Shown piece after piece: positions 15,610 to 24,313 of a stretch of DNA of 39,833 nt. The notes under the pieces are model-generated. The model saw only the letters and a program-made list of their open reading frames with translations. It had not been told where the DNA came from and searched no databases. Both the position numbers and the translations under genes were made by a program. Where the stretch lies: NCBI GenBank assembly GCA_051744345.1, contig JBNJCW010000009.1:1-39833 (forward strand). Direction: 5' to 3'. Position 1 is the stretch's first letter, and the number at the start of each line of letters is the position of its first letter. This DNA comes from Halolacustris sp051744345. Lineage in GTDB: Bacteria > Actinomycetota > Humimicrobiia > Humimicrobiales > Humimicrobiaceae.

Positions 15610-16719
15610 TCATAATTTAAGCCTTTGTACTACCCCTCCTCTAAGATTATATGGCTCATTGTATAAGTAATATTCTGAGAACTTCTTAAGTTTGTCGTAA
15701 AGGGATTTGGCCCTTACCTTGCCCATACCGCTCACCTCGGTCAGGTCCTCAATGCTCGCAGACATGATATTGCTTAAGTTCCCAAATCTTTCAATGAGGT
15801 TATTTATAACTGTCTGGGGAAGCCTCCTGGCTTCGGTTACTACCCTTATCCCCCTGGAATGGACCGAAACCTCCCTCAGATTACCTTCCACATCATAACC
15901 TATTATTTTGGCTATCTTTTCCAAATCAAGCAGCTCATCAGCAGAAAGGCCGTTTATCTTATCTTTTATCTCTGAAGCGGTTTCTTCCTTTTTGGCATGC
16001 GCATAATCCTTTATAATCTTTATGCTGTCATCTACCACATTGGCCATCAGCTCTTCTACCTGCATTCTTAACAGCCTGCCGTCAGTTCCCAGCTCATATA
16101 TGTATTTCCTAACCTCTTTCTCTGTTTTCTGGACTATGGCAGACCGCTGCAGTACACTTACCGCGTCAAAAAGGGTAACCAGGTCCTCAAGCTCCCTGAC
16201 AGTGAGGTTAAAGGTCAGCTGATCGAGGCCTTTTTTGTATTTCTCCAAAGTCTGCAGCGCCTGGTTGGCTTTGGAAAGTACCACCCTGGGCTCTTCAAGC
16301 ATATACTTTATATGGTTGATATAAAGGGTTACTATATCCCTTTTCTGGGAAATGGATATTACCAGATTCCCGGTCTGTTTCGCTACCCTCTCTGCTGTGC
16401 GGTGCCTGGTTCCGGTTTCCAGGGTCTCGATTTCCGGATCAGGAAAAAGATGGGTATTGGCGTAAAGTATCTTCCCCGCATCAGAGCTGAGTATTATGGC
16501 CCCGTCCATCTTGGCAAGCTCGTATAATTTGGCGGGAGTAAAGGCACAGCCTATATAAAAACCGCCGTTTACCAGCTTTAAAACTTCGTCTGAATCTCCA
16601 ACTGCAACCAGGCCTCCTGTTTTGCCCTGCAGTATATATTCAATCCCTGTCCTCAAGATGGTTCCGGGTGCTACCCTTTTGAGGCTTTCCAATAATAACT
16701 TATCTTCTTTTTCCTTCAT
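15610..16719 (-). CDS. disA: DNA integrity scanning protein DisA, diadenylate cyclase
   Basis: Makes the second messenger c-di-AMP from two ATP and scans DNA for branched structures. The 369-residue protein has an N-terminal DAC domain with the DGA motif near residue 72 (KMDGAIILS) and RHR near 105 (GTRHRTAER), both required for cyclase activity. A helical linker follows, and the C-terminal helix-hairpin-helix domain contains VSGMGKVRAKSLYDKL. Length is typical. It follows clpC by 18 bases. In Bacillus radA lies between clpC and disA; it is absent here. Confidence 0.95.
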   Translation of the reverse strand: MKEKEDKLLLESLKRVAPGTILRTGIEYILQGKTGGLVAVGDSDEVLKLVNGGFYIGCAFTPAKLYELAKMDGAIILSSDAGKILYANTHLFPDPEIETLETGTRHRTAERVAKQTGNLVISISQKRDIVTLYINHIKYMLEEPRVVLSKANQALQTLEKYKKGLDQLTFNLTVRELEDLVTLFDAVSVLQRSAIVQKTEKEVRKYIYELGTDGRLLRMQVEELMANVVDDSIKIIKDYAHAKKEETASEIKDKINGLSADELLDLEKIAKIIGYDVEGNLREVSVHSRGIRVVTEARRLPQTVINNLIERFGNLSNIMSASIEDLTEVSGMGKVRAKSLYDKLKKFSEYYLYNEPYNLRGGVVQRLKL

Positions 16720-16737
16720 TACTTACATGGTAACCGT

Positions 16738-19203
16738 TTAGACTTTTAACATGCTTCCGTTAACCTTTTTTATATCAAAGACCATCTGCCCGTCCTCTGC
16801 GCTAACCCTTATTGCCTGGCCGCTCTTTACCTCTCCATTTATAATCTTTTCAGAAAGCGGGTCTTCGATCTGGTTCTGTATGCATCTTCTCATTGGCCTG
16901 GCTCCCATTTTCTCATCATAGCCCTTGGACATCAGAAGGTCTTTTGCGCTTTTATCTATCTCTATCATTATCCCCTGAAGCTCAAGTTGCTGGGCAACCC
17001 TTGATATCATCAAATCAATAATGCAGTAAATCTGCTCTTTTTCCAGCTTATGGAATACTATAACCTCATCCACCCTGTTTAAGAACTCGGGCCTGAATGC
17101 TTCCTTAAGCTCACTGGTAACCTTGCTTTTAATCTCATTATAGGACAGCTGCCGGTTATCCGAGGTCTTGAAGCCCAGAGGGGTGTTTTTCTGTATTTCC
17201 CTGGCCCCCAAATTAGAAGTCATTATTATAACTGTATTCTTGAAATCCACCCTCCTGCCCTGGGAGTCGGTAAGATGGCCGTCCTCAAATATTTGAAGCA
17301 GTATATTAAACACATCCGGATGGGCCTTTTCTATCTCGTCCAGCAATATAACGCTGTACGGCCTTCTCCTTATTGCTTCAGTAAGCTGGCCGCCCTCGTC
17401 ATAGCCAACATAACCGGGCGGTGAGCCCACAAGCTTGGAAACCGAATGCTTTTCCATGTATTCAGACATATCAATCTGTATAAGGGCCTCTTCCCTGTCA
17501 AACAGAAATTCCGCTATGGTCTTGGCAAGCTCGGTTTTGCCCACCCCGGAAGGACCCAAAAACATAAACGAGCCTATCGGCCTTTTGGGATCTTTAAGGC
17601 CTGACCTGGTTCTCCTTATGGCCCTGGACACAGTTTTTATGGCCTCATCCTGCCCTACCACTCTCTTATGGAGGTCTTTTTCCATATTAAGCAGTTTTGC
17701 GGATTCAGAAGAAGTAAGCTTGTAAACAGGGACCCCTGTCCAGCTGGAAAGAACCTCGGCTATTTCATTTTCATCAACTGATTCCTTCTTGGTGCCGCTC
17801 AGCCTCTTGTTCCTTTCTTCGGCATCCCTTTTTTCCTTAATCATCTGTTTTTCCTTATCCCTCAACTGTGCAGCCCTCTCGAAATCCTGTGAACCTATGG
17901 CATCTTCTTTTTCGGTAACAACCTTTTTGATATTGCCGTTCAGCTCCTTGATATCCTCGGGGGTAACCAGGGTTCTAATCCTCACCCTGGATGCCGCCTC
18001 ATCTATCAAATCTATGGCTTTATCCGGGAGGTATCGGTCTGATATATACCTGTGGGACAGCTTTGCCGCCGAGGTAATTGCATTATCGGTTATGGTTATA
18101 TTATGGAAAGACTCATATCTTTTCTTCAAACCCTTAAGGATCTCTATGGTCTCAAACACCGTAGGCTCATCCACAAATATGGGCTGGAACCTTCTTTCCA
18201 GGGCCTTATCTTTTTCCACATACTTCCTGTATTCACTATTGGTGGTAGCTCCAATAGTCTGTATCTCTCCCCTGGCAAGCATTGGCTTGAGTATGCTGGC
18301 TGCATCTATGGCCCCCTCGGCTGCCCCGGCCCCTACCAGGGTATGGACCTCATCTATGAAAAGTATTACATCTCCATCTTCCTTGATTTCAGCCAGGACT
18401 TTTTTGAGCCTCTCCTCAAAATCACCACGATACCGTGAGCCGGCAACCAGCGAACCTAAATCAAGGGTAAATATTTTTTTATTCTGCAGGTTGGCAGGGA
18501 CAGACTGCGAGATTATCTGTTGGGCAAGCCCTTCAACAATGGCTGTCTTTCCCACTCCGGCTGCCCCTATGAGTATGGGGTTGTTCTTTGTCCTCCTGGA
18601 AAGTATCTGCATAAGCCTTTCTATTTCTTTCTTTCTGCCGATTACAGGATCCAGTTTGCCCTCCTGGGCCAGCAAGGTCAAGTCTTTTCCGTACTGGTTT
18701 AAAATCTTTAGCACTTTTTTGGAAGTCTTGCTGGAAGACTGGCTGTTCTGATTCTGGGAATAGAACGGGTACTTGTTAAGGATCTCTTTTACCTTTACCT
18801 TAACCGCATCCATGTCTATGCCCATGCTGTTTAGCACTCTGGCAGCAACACCTTCCCCTTCCCTTAACAGGCCCAGCAGTATATGCTCGGTGCCAATATA
18901 ATTATGGCCCATCTGCAATGCTTCCCTCAAAGAAAGCTCCAGAACCTTCTTTGCCCTGGGGGTAAAAGGTATATGCTCATATGATTCAGAGGTACCTTCT
19001 TTAACCGATTGGTTTACCGCATCCCTTATATCTGAAGGCGTAGCATTGAGGCTTTCCAAAACCTTGCATGCTATTCCCTCTTTTTCATCAATTAACCCCA
19101 GCAAAAGGTGTTCTGTCCCTATGTAATTTTGCTTTAAGAATCTAGCTTCATCCTGGGCTCTGACTACAACTTTCCTTGCCCTCTCTGTAAATCTTTCAAA
19201 CAT
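16738..19203 (-). CDS. clpC: ATP-dependent Clp protease ATPase subunit ClpC
   Basis: Hsp100 unfoldase of 821 residues. Order: tandem Clp-N repeats (1-150), first AAA+ module with Walker A GAAGVGKTAIVEGLA near 213, a middle domain with a UVR motif (DFERAAQLRDKEK), and the second AAA+ module with GPSGVGKTELAKT near 550. SPPGYVGYDEGG and DEIEKAHPDVFN follow. A PLGFKT loop fits the ClpP-docking IGF position, so it should feed ClpP, which is not in the window. It lies 6 bases after mcsB. In Firmicutes, ClpC is targeted by McsB-made phosphoarginine; McsB looks degenerate here, so recruitment may differ. Confidence 0.95.
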   Translation of the reverse strand: MFERFTERARKVVVRAQDEARFLKQNYIGTEHLLLGLIDEKEGIACKVLESLNATPSDIRDAVNQSVKEGTSESYEHIPFTPRAKKVLELSLREALQMGHNYIGTEHILLGLLREGEGVAARVLNSMGIDMDAVKVKVKEILNKYPFYSQNQNSQSSSKTSKKVLKILNQYGKDLTLLAQEGKLDPVIGRKKEIERLMQILSRRTKNNPILIGAAGVGKTAIVEGLAQQIISQSVPANLQNKKIFTLDLGSLVAGSRYRGDFEERLKKVLAEIKEDGDVILFIDEVHTLVGAGAAEGAIDAASILKPMLARGEIQTIGATTNSEYRKYVEKDKALERRFQPIFVDEPTVFETIEILKGLKKRYESFHNITITDNAITSAAKLSHRYISDRYLPDKAIDLIDEAASRVRIRTLVTPEDIKELNGNIKKVVTEKEDAIGSQDFERAAQLRDKEKQMIKEKRDAEERNKRLSGTKKESVDENEIAEVLSSWTGVPVYKLTSSESAKLLNMEKDLHKRVVGQDEAIKTVSRAIRRTRSGLKDPKRPIGSFMFLGPSGVGKTELAKTIAEFLFDREEALIQIDMSEYMEKHSVSKLVGSPPGYVGYDEGGQLTEAIRRRPYSVILLDEIEKAHPDVFNILLQIFEDGHLTDSQGRRVDFKNTVIIMTSNLGAREIQKNTPLGFKTSDNRQLSYNEIKSKVTSELKEAFRPEFLNRVDEVIVFHKLEKEQIYCIIDLMISRVAQQLELQGIMIEIDKSAKDLLMSKGYDEKMGARPMRRCIQNQIEDPLSEKIINGEVKSGQAIRVSAEDGQMVFDIKKVNGSMLKV

Positions 19204-19209
19204 ATTTCA

Positions 19210-20271
19210 TCATTCCCTTATAAAAATTTCTTTCCTCAGTATATTGGCCCGTATACGGTCTACTTCGTCAACTGCAGCATCCTTGTCCGTAAAATAGCTC
19301 CTTATATACGAATTACCAATTATATTGATTAAATAGTAAAAATCAAATTTCTTCAAATCATCCAGAATTTCCATCTCCTGCCCAAGCTTAAGCATAGACA
19401 GAAGCTCTATGGCTTCCTCAAAAGACAGCAGCCTGGCATGTTTTACAACCCCGTAGGAACGGCCTATATTATCCACCGCGCTTACAGGCTTTTCTTTTTT
19501 CAAAACTGCCGCCTGCTGTTTTTCCTGGTCAATGATATTTAAACAGATTGCTTCCATTTCTTCAACCGTGTCAATATCATTTCTCTCCAGGGAACTTTCC
19601 TTGGAGACCAGAAACATATTGCCCAGCACTTCAGAATCCTGAATATGGTATCCTTGCAGGGTACAATTAAGCTTGTTCAGATTTTTTATAAGGTCATTTA
19701 TGTTAAAACTCATCACCAGTGCAGGCAGATGAGCCATAACTGATACCTCAAGGCCCGAACCTACCAGCGTAGGGCTTGAGGTAAGGTACCCAAGATTGCG
19801 GTCAAAGGCAAAGTTGAGCTTTTGCTCAAGCTTTTTTTCAATACCCGATACCCTTCCAAACACCTCTCTTATGCCCAGGCCTGCAGTTACCCCCTGAATC
19901 TTGAGGTGATCTTCTTCATTTATCATTATGGAAGTTATTATATTATTCTTGCCCTTCTCCAGCTTAACCATAACCCCCCTGCTGCCTGCTTTCTCTAACA
20001 TAGGTTCGCTTATAATATTCTCCTCTACCAAAAGATTCCGCTTCAAGCCTCCCATCCTGCCAAGATTATAGAAGCCAAAATCATCCAGCTCCCCAATGCC
20101 GGAGGCAACCTCCTTTACCAGGGACAGAATCTTGCGCCTGTTCTGCTGGCTGTTTGTAATCTCAAACCGGTAACCGGCAATATTCCTGGATATGCTTACC
20201 CTTGTATATATTATCGGCCCCTCAGCAGACAGCTGTTTCTTTTCCTTAAAATATGTTTTTAGTCCCTTCAT
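19210..20271 (-). CDS. mcsB: McsB-family protein arginine kinase homologue, probable pseudokinase
   Basis: A 353-residue phosphagen-kinase-fold protein in the mcsA-mcsB-clpC context. It is recognisable by MINEEDHLKIQ (116-126), NLGYLTSSPTLVGSG (159-173), SVMAHLPALV and RSYG. Compared with active McsB, the SRIRLARN ATP motif reads TRVSISRN (23-30), the active-site Cys is Ser166, the Arg before the SVM motif is Glu175, and the RGxxGEG loop Arg is Gln206 with the loop residues lost. The NEED catalytic carboxylates remain. From family knowledge these losses should abolish or strongly reduce kinase activity. It may act as an adaptor for ClpC or McsA. It begins in an ATGA overlap with mcsA. Confidence 0.87.
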   Translation of the reverse strand: MKGLKTYFKEKKQLSAEGPIIYTRVSISRNIAGYRFEITNSQQNRRKILSLVKEVASGIGELDDFGFYNLGRMGGLKRNLLVEENIISEPMLEKAGSRGVMVKLEKGKNNIITSIMINEEDHLKIQGVTAGLGIREVFGRVSGIEKKLEQKLNFAFDRNLGYLTSSPTLVGSGLEVSVMAHLPALVMSFNINDLIKNLNKLNCTLQGYHIQDSEVLGNMFLVSKESSLERNDIDTVEEMEAICLNIIDQEKQQAAVLKKEKPVSAVDNIGRSYGVVKHARLLSFEEAIELLSMLKLGQEMEILDDLKKFDFYYLINIIGNSYIRSYFTDKDAAVDEVDRIRANILRKEIFIRE

Positions 20272-20804
20272 TTTCCGCTCTTTACATATAGCCTTTTTTG
20301 CAGCCTTTTAATCCTGTCCCTCAACTTTGCAGCCTCTTCAAAATTTTCTACTATCACTGCTTCTTCCAGCCGCCATTTGAGATCCCTTATCTTCTTTTCA
20401 ACCTTGAACTTAAAGCTTGAATTTAGGGGAACCTTCCCCTTGTATTCCGTGCTTCCATGTATCGTTTCCAGCAGGGGAAGCAGTATATCGGCAAACTCGC
20501 TGTAACATTCAGGACAGCCTACCTTCCCCTTCTTCTTTATGGTTCTTAGGCTTATCCCGCAGTTATAGCATTTTTTCTTATCCTCACTATCATGGCCGGC
20601 CCGCAATTCTTTTTTGGAATCACTGTTTCTGCCTTCAAACATCTTAACCATCAGCTCCGCAATTCCCTCCAGTATCTCATTATCGGAACCCATGGATACA
20701 TGTTTTGCGCATTGTGCGCATAACTTAATCCGCTCAACTTCATCATCAACTATTTTGATTAAATGAACACTGGCTTTGTTTTGCCCGCAAAAATCACATG
20801 TCAT
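20268..20804 (-). CDS. mcsA: McsA-family zinc-binding activator/adaptor with UVR motif
   Basis: 178 residues with four CxxC pairs that would bind two zinc ions: CDFC (3-6), CAQC, CYNC and CPEC. A C-terminal UVR segment follows (NFEEAAKLRDRIKRLQ). In Firmicutes McsA activates McsB and links it to ClpC and CtsR. All zinc ligands are kept, in contrast to the eroded McsB next door. The ATG follows GGTGAT with 6 bases of spacing, and an extended -10 promoter lies just upstream. No ctsR gene precedes it, and I find no CtsR heptad repeat in the leader. Confidence 0.92.
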   Translation of the reverse strand: MTCDFCGQNKASVHLIKIVDDEVERIKLCAQCAKHVSMGSDNEILEGIAELMVKMFEGRNSDSKKELRAGHDSEDKKKCYNCGISLRTIKKKGKVGCPECYSEFADILLPLLETIHGSTEYKGKVPLNSSFKFKVEKKIRDLKWRLEEAVIVENFEEAAKLRDRIKRLQKRLYVKSGK

Positions 20805-20822
20805 AATAGCATCACCAATCAG

Positions 20823-20831
20823 ATTATATCA
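20823..20831 (-). promoter_or_regulatory. Extended -10 promoter of the mcsA operon
   Basis: On the - strand TGATATAAT is an extended -10 element with a consensus TATAAT (20828 to 20823). The -35 region is weak (TTAATA-like, 17 bases upstream). Transcription would start about 12 bases before the mcsA ATG, giving a leader that barely contains the GGTGAT ribosome-binding site. It gives mcsA-mcsB-clpC-disA a start independent of the greA-lysS promoter. Confidence 0.45.
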
Positions 20832-20862
20832 TCTTTTATTTTAAATATTAACTTGGCCGTTT

Positions 20863-22374
20863 CTAGCCTTCAGGCTTCATAAGGGGGAAAAGAAGTACAT
20901 CCTTTATTGACTCGGAACCGGTAAGAACCATGATTAACCTGTCTATGCCAATACCTTCCCCGCCCGTAGGGGGCATTCCATATTCCAGGGCTTTTATGAA
21001 ATCTATGTCAATCTTGCCGGCCAGCCTTTCTTCCTCGTCACTGCTTTTTATCTGTTTTTTGAATCTGGCCAGCTGCTCTGCCGGGTCAGTAAGCTCGCTA
21101 AAGGCATTGGCAATCTCTTCTCCCCCGATAAACAGCTCAAACCTTTCTACCAGGTTAGGGTTCCCGGGATGTCTCTTGGCCAGAGGTGATATCTCCAGGG
21201 GAAAATCGGTTATAAAGGTAGGCTGGATAAGCTCTGGCTCCACCACTGCCTCAAATATCTCATTTATTATCTTGCCCTTGCCAGAATCTTTGCCTACCTC
21301 AATGCCCAGATCCCGGGCTACAGACCCAAGGCTGCTTATCTCCATATCAAAACTTACCTCCAGGCTGCCAACCTCCTTGATTGAATCTATCATGGACATC
21401 TTTTTCCAGTCTCCCCCAAGGCTTATGTCATGGCCCCTGTAGCTTATATCCAGGCTTCCCAGGGCTTCACTTGCCGCAAATTTTATTAGCTCCTGGGTAA
21501 AGCCCATAAGTTTTTTGTAATCAGAATAAGCCTGGTAGAACTCCAGCATGGTAAACTCCGGATTATGTTTGTAGGATATTCCTTCATTTCTGAAATTGCG
21601 GTTTATTTCAAAAATCTTTTCAAACCCTGCTACTATGAGCTTCTTCAGGTAAAGCTCCGGTGCTATCCTCAAATAAAGGTCCATGTCCAGAGCGTTATGA
21701 TGGGTTATAAAAGGGCGGGCAGTTGCTCCCCCCGGAACTATCTGCAGCATGGGAGTTTCCACTTCATAAAATCCCCTGGCCTTTAAAAACTCCCTTATTT
21801 TATCTACAATAAGCATCCTTTTTTTAAAGACCTCGCGAACGTCCGGGTTAACCAGAAAGTCAAGATACCTCTGCCTGTACCTGAGCTCCTTATCCTTTAA
21901 GCCATGCCATTTTTCCGGTAAAATCCTTACCGATTTTGAAAGCAGCTTAAAATCCTGAATGCTTAAAGAGAGCTCACCGGTCCTGGTTTTAAACAGATGT
22001 CCCTCTACTCCCACCCAGTCTCCGATATCCAGCTCATTAAACTCCTCATAACGTTTTTGGCCAACCACCTTAAGGCTTAGATAAAGCTGAAGCTTGCCGG
22101 TAGAATCCATCAGGTCGCAGAAGGTTGCCTTGCCGTGTTTCCTGAATATTATTATCCTCCCGGCAATCTTAAATTTTTTGTCAGTTTTTTCTCCCTGCCC
22201 TAAATTACCGTATTCCTTTCTCAAGCCGGCAACCTTTGCCTCAGGCACAAACCCTCCATCATACAGGGATTTACCCCTGCTTCTTAACTCCTTTATTTTC
22301 TCCAGCTTAATTTTTAAAGGCTCACTTAGGGGTTTTTCTGTTTCCAGCAAATATTCCTGATCCTTGTCTTGCAT
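20863..22374 (-). CDS. lysS: Lysyl-tRNA synthetase, class II
   Basis: Charges tRNA-Lys; 503 residues. An N-terminal OB-fold anticodon domain (FKIAGRIIIFRKHGKATF near 70) precedes the class II core. Motif 1 lies around ETPMLQIVPGGATARPF, motif 2 is FRNEGISYKHNPEFTMLE and motif 3 is GGEGIGIDRLIM. Length and motifs are normal for the bacterial type. It lies 26 bases after greA, a common greA-lysS pairing, and 58 bases before mcsA, which has its own promoter. Confidence 0.95.
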   Translation of the reverse strand: MQDKDQEYLLETEKPLSEPLKIKLEKIKELRSRGKSLYDGGFVPEAKVAGLRKEYGNLGQGEKTDKKFKIAGRIIIFRKHGKATFCDLMDSTGKLQLYLSLKVVGQKRYEEFNELDIGDWVGVEGHLFKTRTGELSLSIQDFKLLSKSVRILPEKWHGLKDKELRYRQRYLDFLVNPDVREVFKKRMLIVDKIREFLKARGFYEVETPMLQIVPGGATARPFITHHNALDMDLYLRIAPELYLKKLIVAGFEKIFEINRNFRNEGISYKHNPEFTMLEFYQAYSDYKKLMGFTQELIKFAASEALGSLDISYRGHDISLGGDWKKMSMIDSIKEVGSLEVSFDMEISSLGSVARDLGIEVGKDSGKGKIINEIFEAVVEPELIQPTFITDFPLEISPLAKRHPGNPNLVERFELFIGGEEIANAFSELTDPAEQLARFKKQIKSSDEEERLAGKIDIDFIKALEYGMPPTGGEGIGIDRLIMVLTGSESIKDVLLFPLMKPEG

Positions 22375-22400
22375 ATTACCACCGGGTTTAGGATAATAAA

Positions 22401-22868
22401 TCAGCTTATTTCTAAAATCTTAAATCTCTTTTTATTCTGAGGGGCCTTTACAACTACCTCGTCTCCTACTTTCTTATTGAGGAGTGAATTTCCAATAGGA
22501 GACTCATCAGAGATCTTATTCTTTTCAGGGTCAGATTCAATGGAGCTTACCACTTTAAACTTCTTTTCTTTTCCAGCCTCAAGGTCCTTTACTACCACCG
22601 TCGAACCTATCTTTACCTGCGTCCCGCCTCCCCTGTCATCTACTATTGTATGGTTAGCAAGTATCTCGTTTATTTGCTCAATCCTGCCCTCCACAAAGGC
22701 CTGCTCGTTTTTGGCATACTCATATTCTGAATTCTCGCTTAAATCTCCGCCGGAATTTTTTGCTTCTTTCAGCCTTGAAGCCACTTCTTTTCTCTTGTTC
22801 TTGACCAGGTCATCAAGTTCATTTACCAGCATGTCGTAGCCTTCTTTGGTAAGACGGTACTGCTTCAT
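22401..22868 (-). CDS. greA: Transcription elongation factor GreA
   Basis: Enters the RNA polymerase secondary channel and rescues backtracked complexes by stimulating transcript cleavage. The 155-residue protein has the N-terminal coiled coil with the catalytic acidic tip intact (GDLSENSEYEYAKNEQ) and the C-terminal FKBP-like domain (DESPIGNSLLNKKVGDEVVVKAP). It is preceded by a GGGAG ribosome-binding site 10 bases from the ATG and by a consensus promoter at 22910-22938. Confidence 0.95.
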   Translation of the reverse strand: MKQYRLTKEGYDMLVNELDDLVKNKRKEVASRLKEAKNSGGDLSENSEYEYAKNEQAFVEGRIEQINEILANHTIVDDRGGGTQVKIGSTVVVKDLEAGKEKKFKVVSSIESDPEKNKISDESPIGNSLLNKKVGDEVVVKAPQNKKRFKILEIS

Positions 22869-22909
22869 TTAATTACTGCTCCCAGATTATGCTTTTATTT
22901 AATTGAGGT

Positions 22910-22938
22910 ATTATATTTTATTGGATATGAGATGTCAA
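22910..22938 (-). promoter_or_regulatory. Consensus sigma-70/sigma-A promoter of greA-lysS
   Basis: On the - strand, TTGACA (22938 to 22933) and TATAAT (22915 to 22910) are both perfect consensus hexamers with an ideal 17-base spacer. Transcription should begin near 22903, giving a leader of about 35 bases before the greA ATG. This is the strongest promoter I can read in the window. Confidence 0.8.
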
Positions 22939-22967
22939 AGAATCCGATATTAATTTTTGGCTCCAAA

Positions 22968-23747
22968 TTAGCCGAACCTTCCGGTGATATAGTTTTCGGT
23001 CCGCTTATCGGTTGGATTGGTAAATATGCGGTTCGTATCCCCGTACTCAATAAGGGTTGCCGGCCTGCCGATTTCTTCGGTAAGCAAGAATGCTGTTTTC
23101 TGGGAAACCCTTGCTGCCTGCTGCATATTGTGGGTGACTATAACTATTGTGTAATTTTTTTTAAGCTCATCTATTAGGTCTTCTATTTTCTGGGTAGATA
23201 TTGGATCCAGGGCTGAAGCCGGCTCATCCATCAGTATTATTTCAGAGTCTACAGCCAGCACCCGGGCGATGCAGAGCCTCTGCTGCTGTCCCCCGGACAG
23301 CTCCAGGGCATTGCTTTTTAGCTTATGTTTAACTTCGTCCCACAATGCCGCTTTCTTCAAACTGCCCTCCACAATCATATCCAGTTCATGCCTGCTGCGG
23401 CGGCCATGCAGCCTGGGCCCGTAGGCCACATTGTCATATATGGTCCTGGGGAAAGGGTTGGGCCTCTGGAAAACCATTCCCACCCTTTTTCTCAGCTCGA
23501 CCACATCCACGCTGCTGCTGTAAATATTTTGCCCGTCTATGCTTACCTCTCCCTCAATGCTTGTGCTAAGCAACAGATCATTCATGCGGTTAAAAGCCCT
23601 CAAGAAAGTAGATTTACCGCAGCCGGAGGGACCGATTATGGCGGTAATGGTGTTTTTCTGTATATCAATATTTATGTCAGAGAGCACCTTGTTTTTGCCG
23701 TAATAGAACCCAAAATCCTTGGATTTAATCTTTATGTTATCTTCCAT
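22968..23747 (-). CDS. pstB: Phosphate ABC transporter ATPase PstB
   Basis: Cytoplasmic ATPase of the high-affinity phosphate importer, 259 residues from the ATG at 23747 (AGGAG upstream). A longer frame would need a TTG at 23780 without a ribosome-binding site. Motifs are Walker A GPSGCGKSTFLRAFNRMNDL, the PstB-typical FQRPNPFPRTIYDNVAYGPRLHG, signature LSGGQQQRLCIARVLA, Walker B ILMDEPASALDP and the switch HNMQQAARVS. PstS, PstC, PstA and PhoU are not in the window, so this gene is separated from its partners. It lies between purE and the greA promoter. Confidence 0.94.
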   Translation of the reverse strand: MEDNIKIKSKDFGFYYGKNKVLSDINIDIQKNTITAIIGPSGCGKSTFLRAFNRMNDLLLSTSIEGEVSIDGQNIYSSSVDVVELRKRVGMVFQRPNPFPRTIYDNVAYGPRLHGRRSRHELDMIVEGSLKKAALWDEVKHKLKSNALELSGGQQQRLCIARVLAVDSEIILMDEPASALDPISTQKIEDLIDELKKNYTIVIVTHNMQQAARVSQKTAFLLTEEIGRPATLIEYGDTNRIFTNPTDKRTENYITGRFG

Positions 23748-23851
23748 TTTCTCCTGTTTTTTGCCGTAAGGAAATTTCAAGAAAAAATGATATCAGAAAA
23801 ACAGCAGGAAATCAGCAAAGTGTAAAATTTTTAATATTTTTTTAATAAATC

Positions 23852-24313
23852 TCAGGTCTCAAGATCGAGTTTGTACTGGGTATACTGCTTCTTCAGTTTC
23901 TGGTCCTTTACAGATAATATCTGGACAGCAAGAAGGGCTGCATTCTTGGACCCGTTTATGGCTACAGTAGCCACAGGAACACCGGAAGGCATCTGAACTA
24001 TGGAAAGCAGCGAATCAAGCCCTCCCAGATCCGAAGTTCTGACCGGAACCCCAATTACAGGCAGTGTTGTCTGTGAGGCAATAACTCCCGGCAGATGTGC
24101 AGCTTTTCCAGCCCCTGCAATTATAATTTCATACCCCTTTTTTTCTGCGCCGGCGGCAAACTCTGCTGTCTTGTGGGGCATACGGTGGGCAGAAAGTATG
24201 AAAAGGTCATAGCCTACTCCAAATTTTTTAAGTATATTGGCTGCCGGTTTCATTACCTCTTCATCAGATGAGCTCCCCATAACAATGGCTACTTTTTTGA
24301 TATCCTGGTTCAT
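23852..24313 (-). CDS. purE: N5-carboxyaminoimidazole ribonucleotide mutase (class I PurE)
   Basis: Converts N5-CAIR to CAIR in purine synthesis. The 153-residue protein shows MGSSSDEEVM, the class I SAHRMPHKT loop, AGAGKAAHLPGV and GLDSLLSIVQMPSGVPVATV. The class I form normally needs PurK, which is not seen here. It is coupled to purD by a TAATG stop/start overlap at 24311-24315. Confidence 0.94.
   Translation of the reverse strand: MNQDIKKVAIVMGSSSDEEVMKPAANILKKFGVGYDLFILSAHRMPHKTAEFAAGAEKKGYEIIIAGAGKAAHLPGVIASQTTLPVIGVPVRTSDLGGLDSLLSIVQMPSGVPVATVAINGSKNAALLAVQILSVKDQKLKKQYTQYKLDLET

Noticed and set aside
17789..18751. Open + strand frame of 320 codons
   Set aside because: It lies wholly antisense to clpC, whose protein motifs are unmistakable. 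The translated product is Ser/Leu-rich with no recognisable domain, as expected for a shadow frame.
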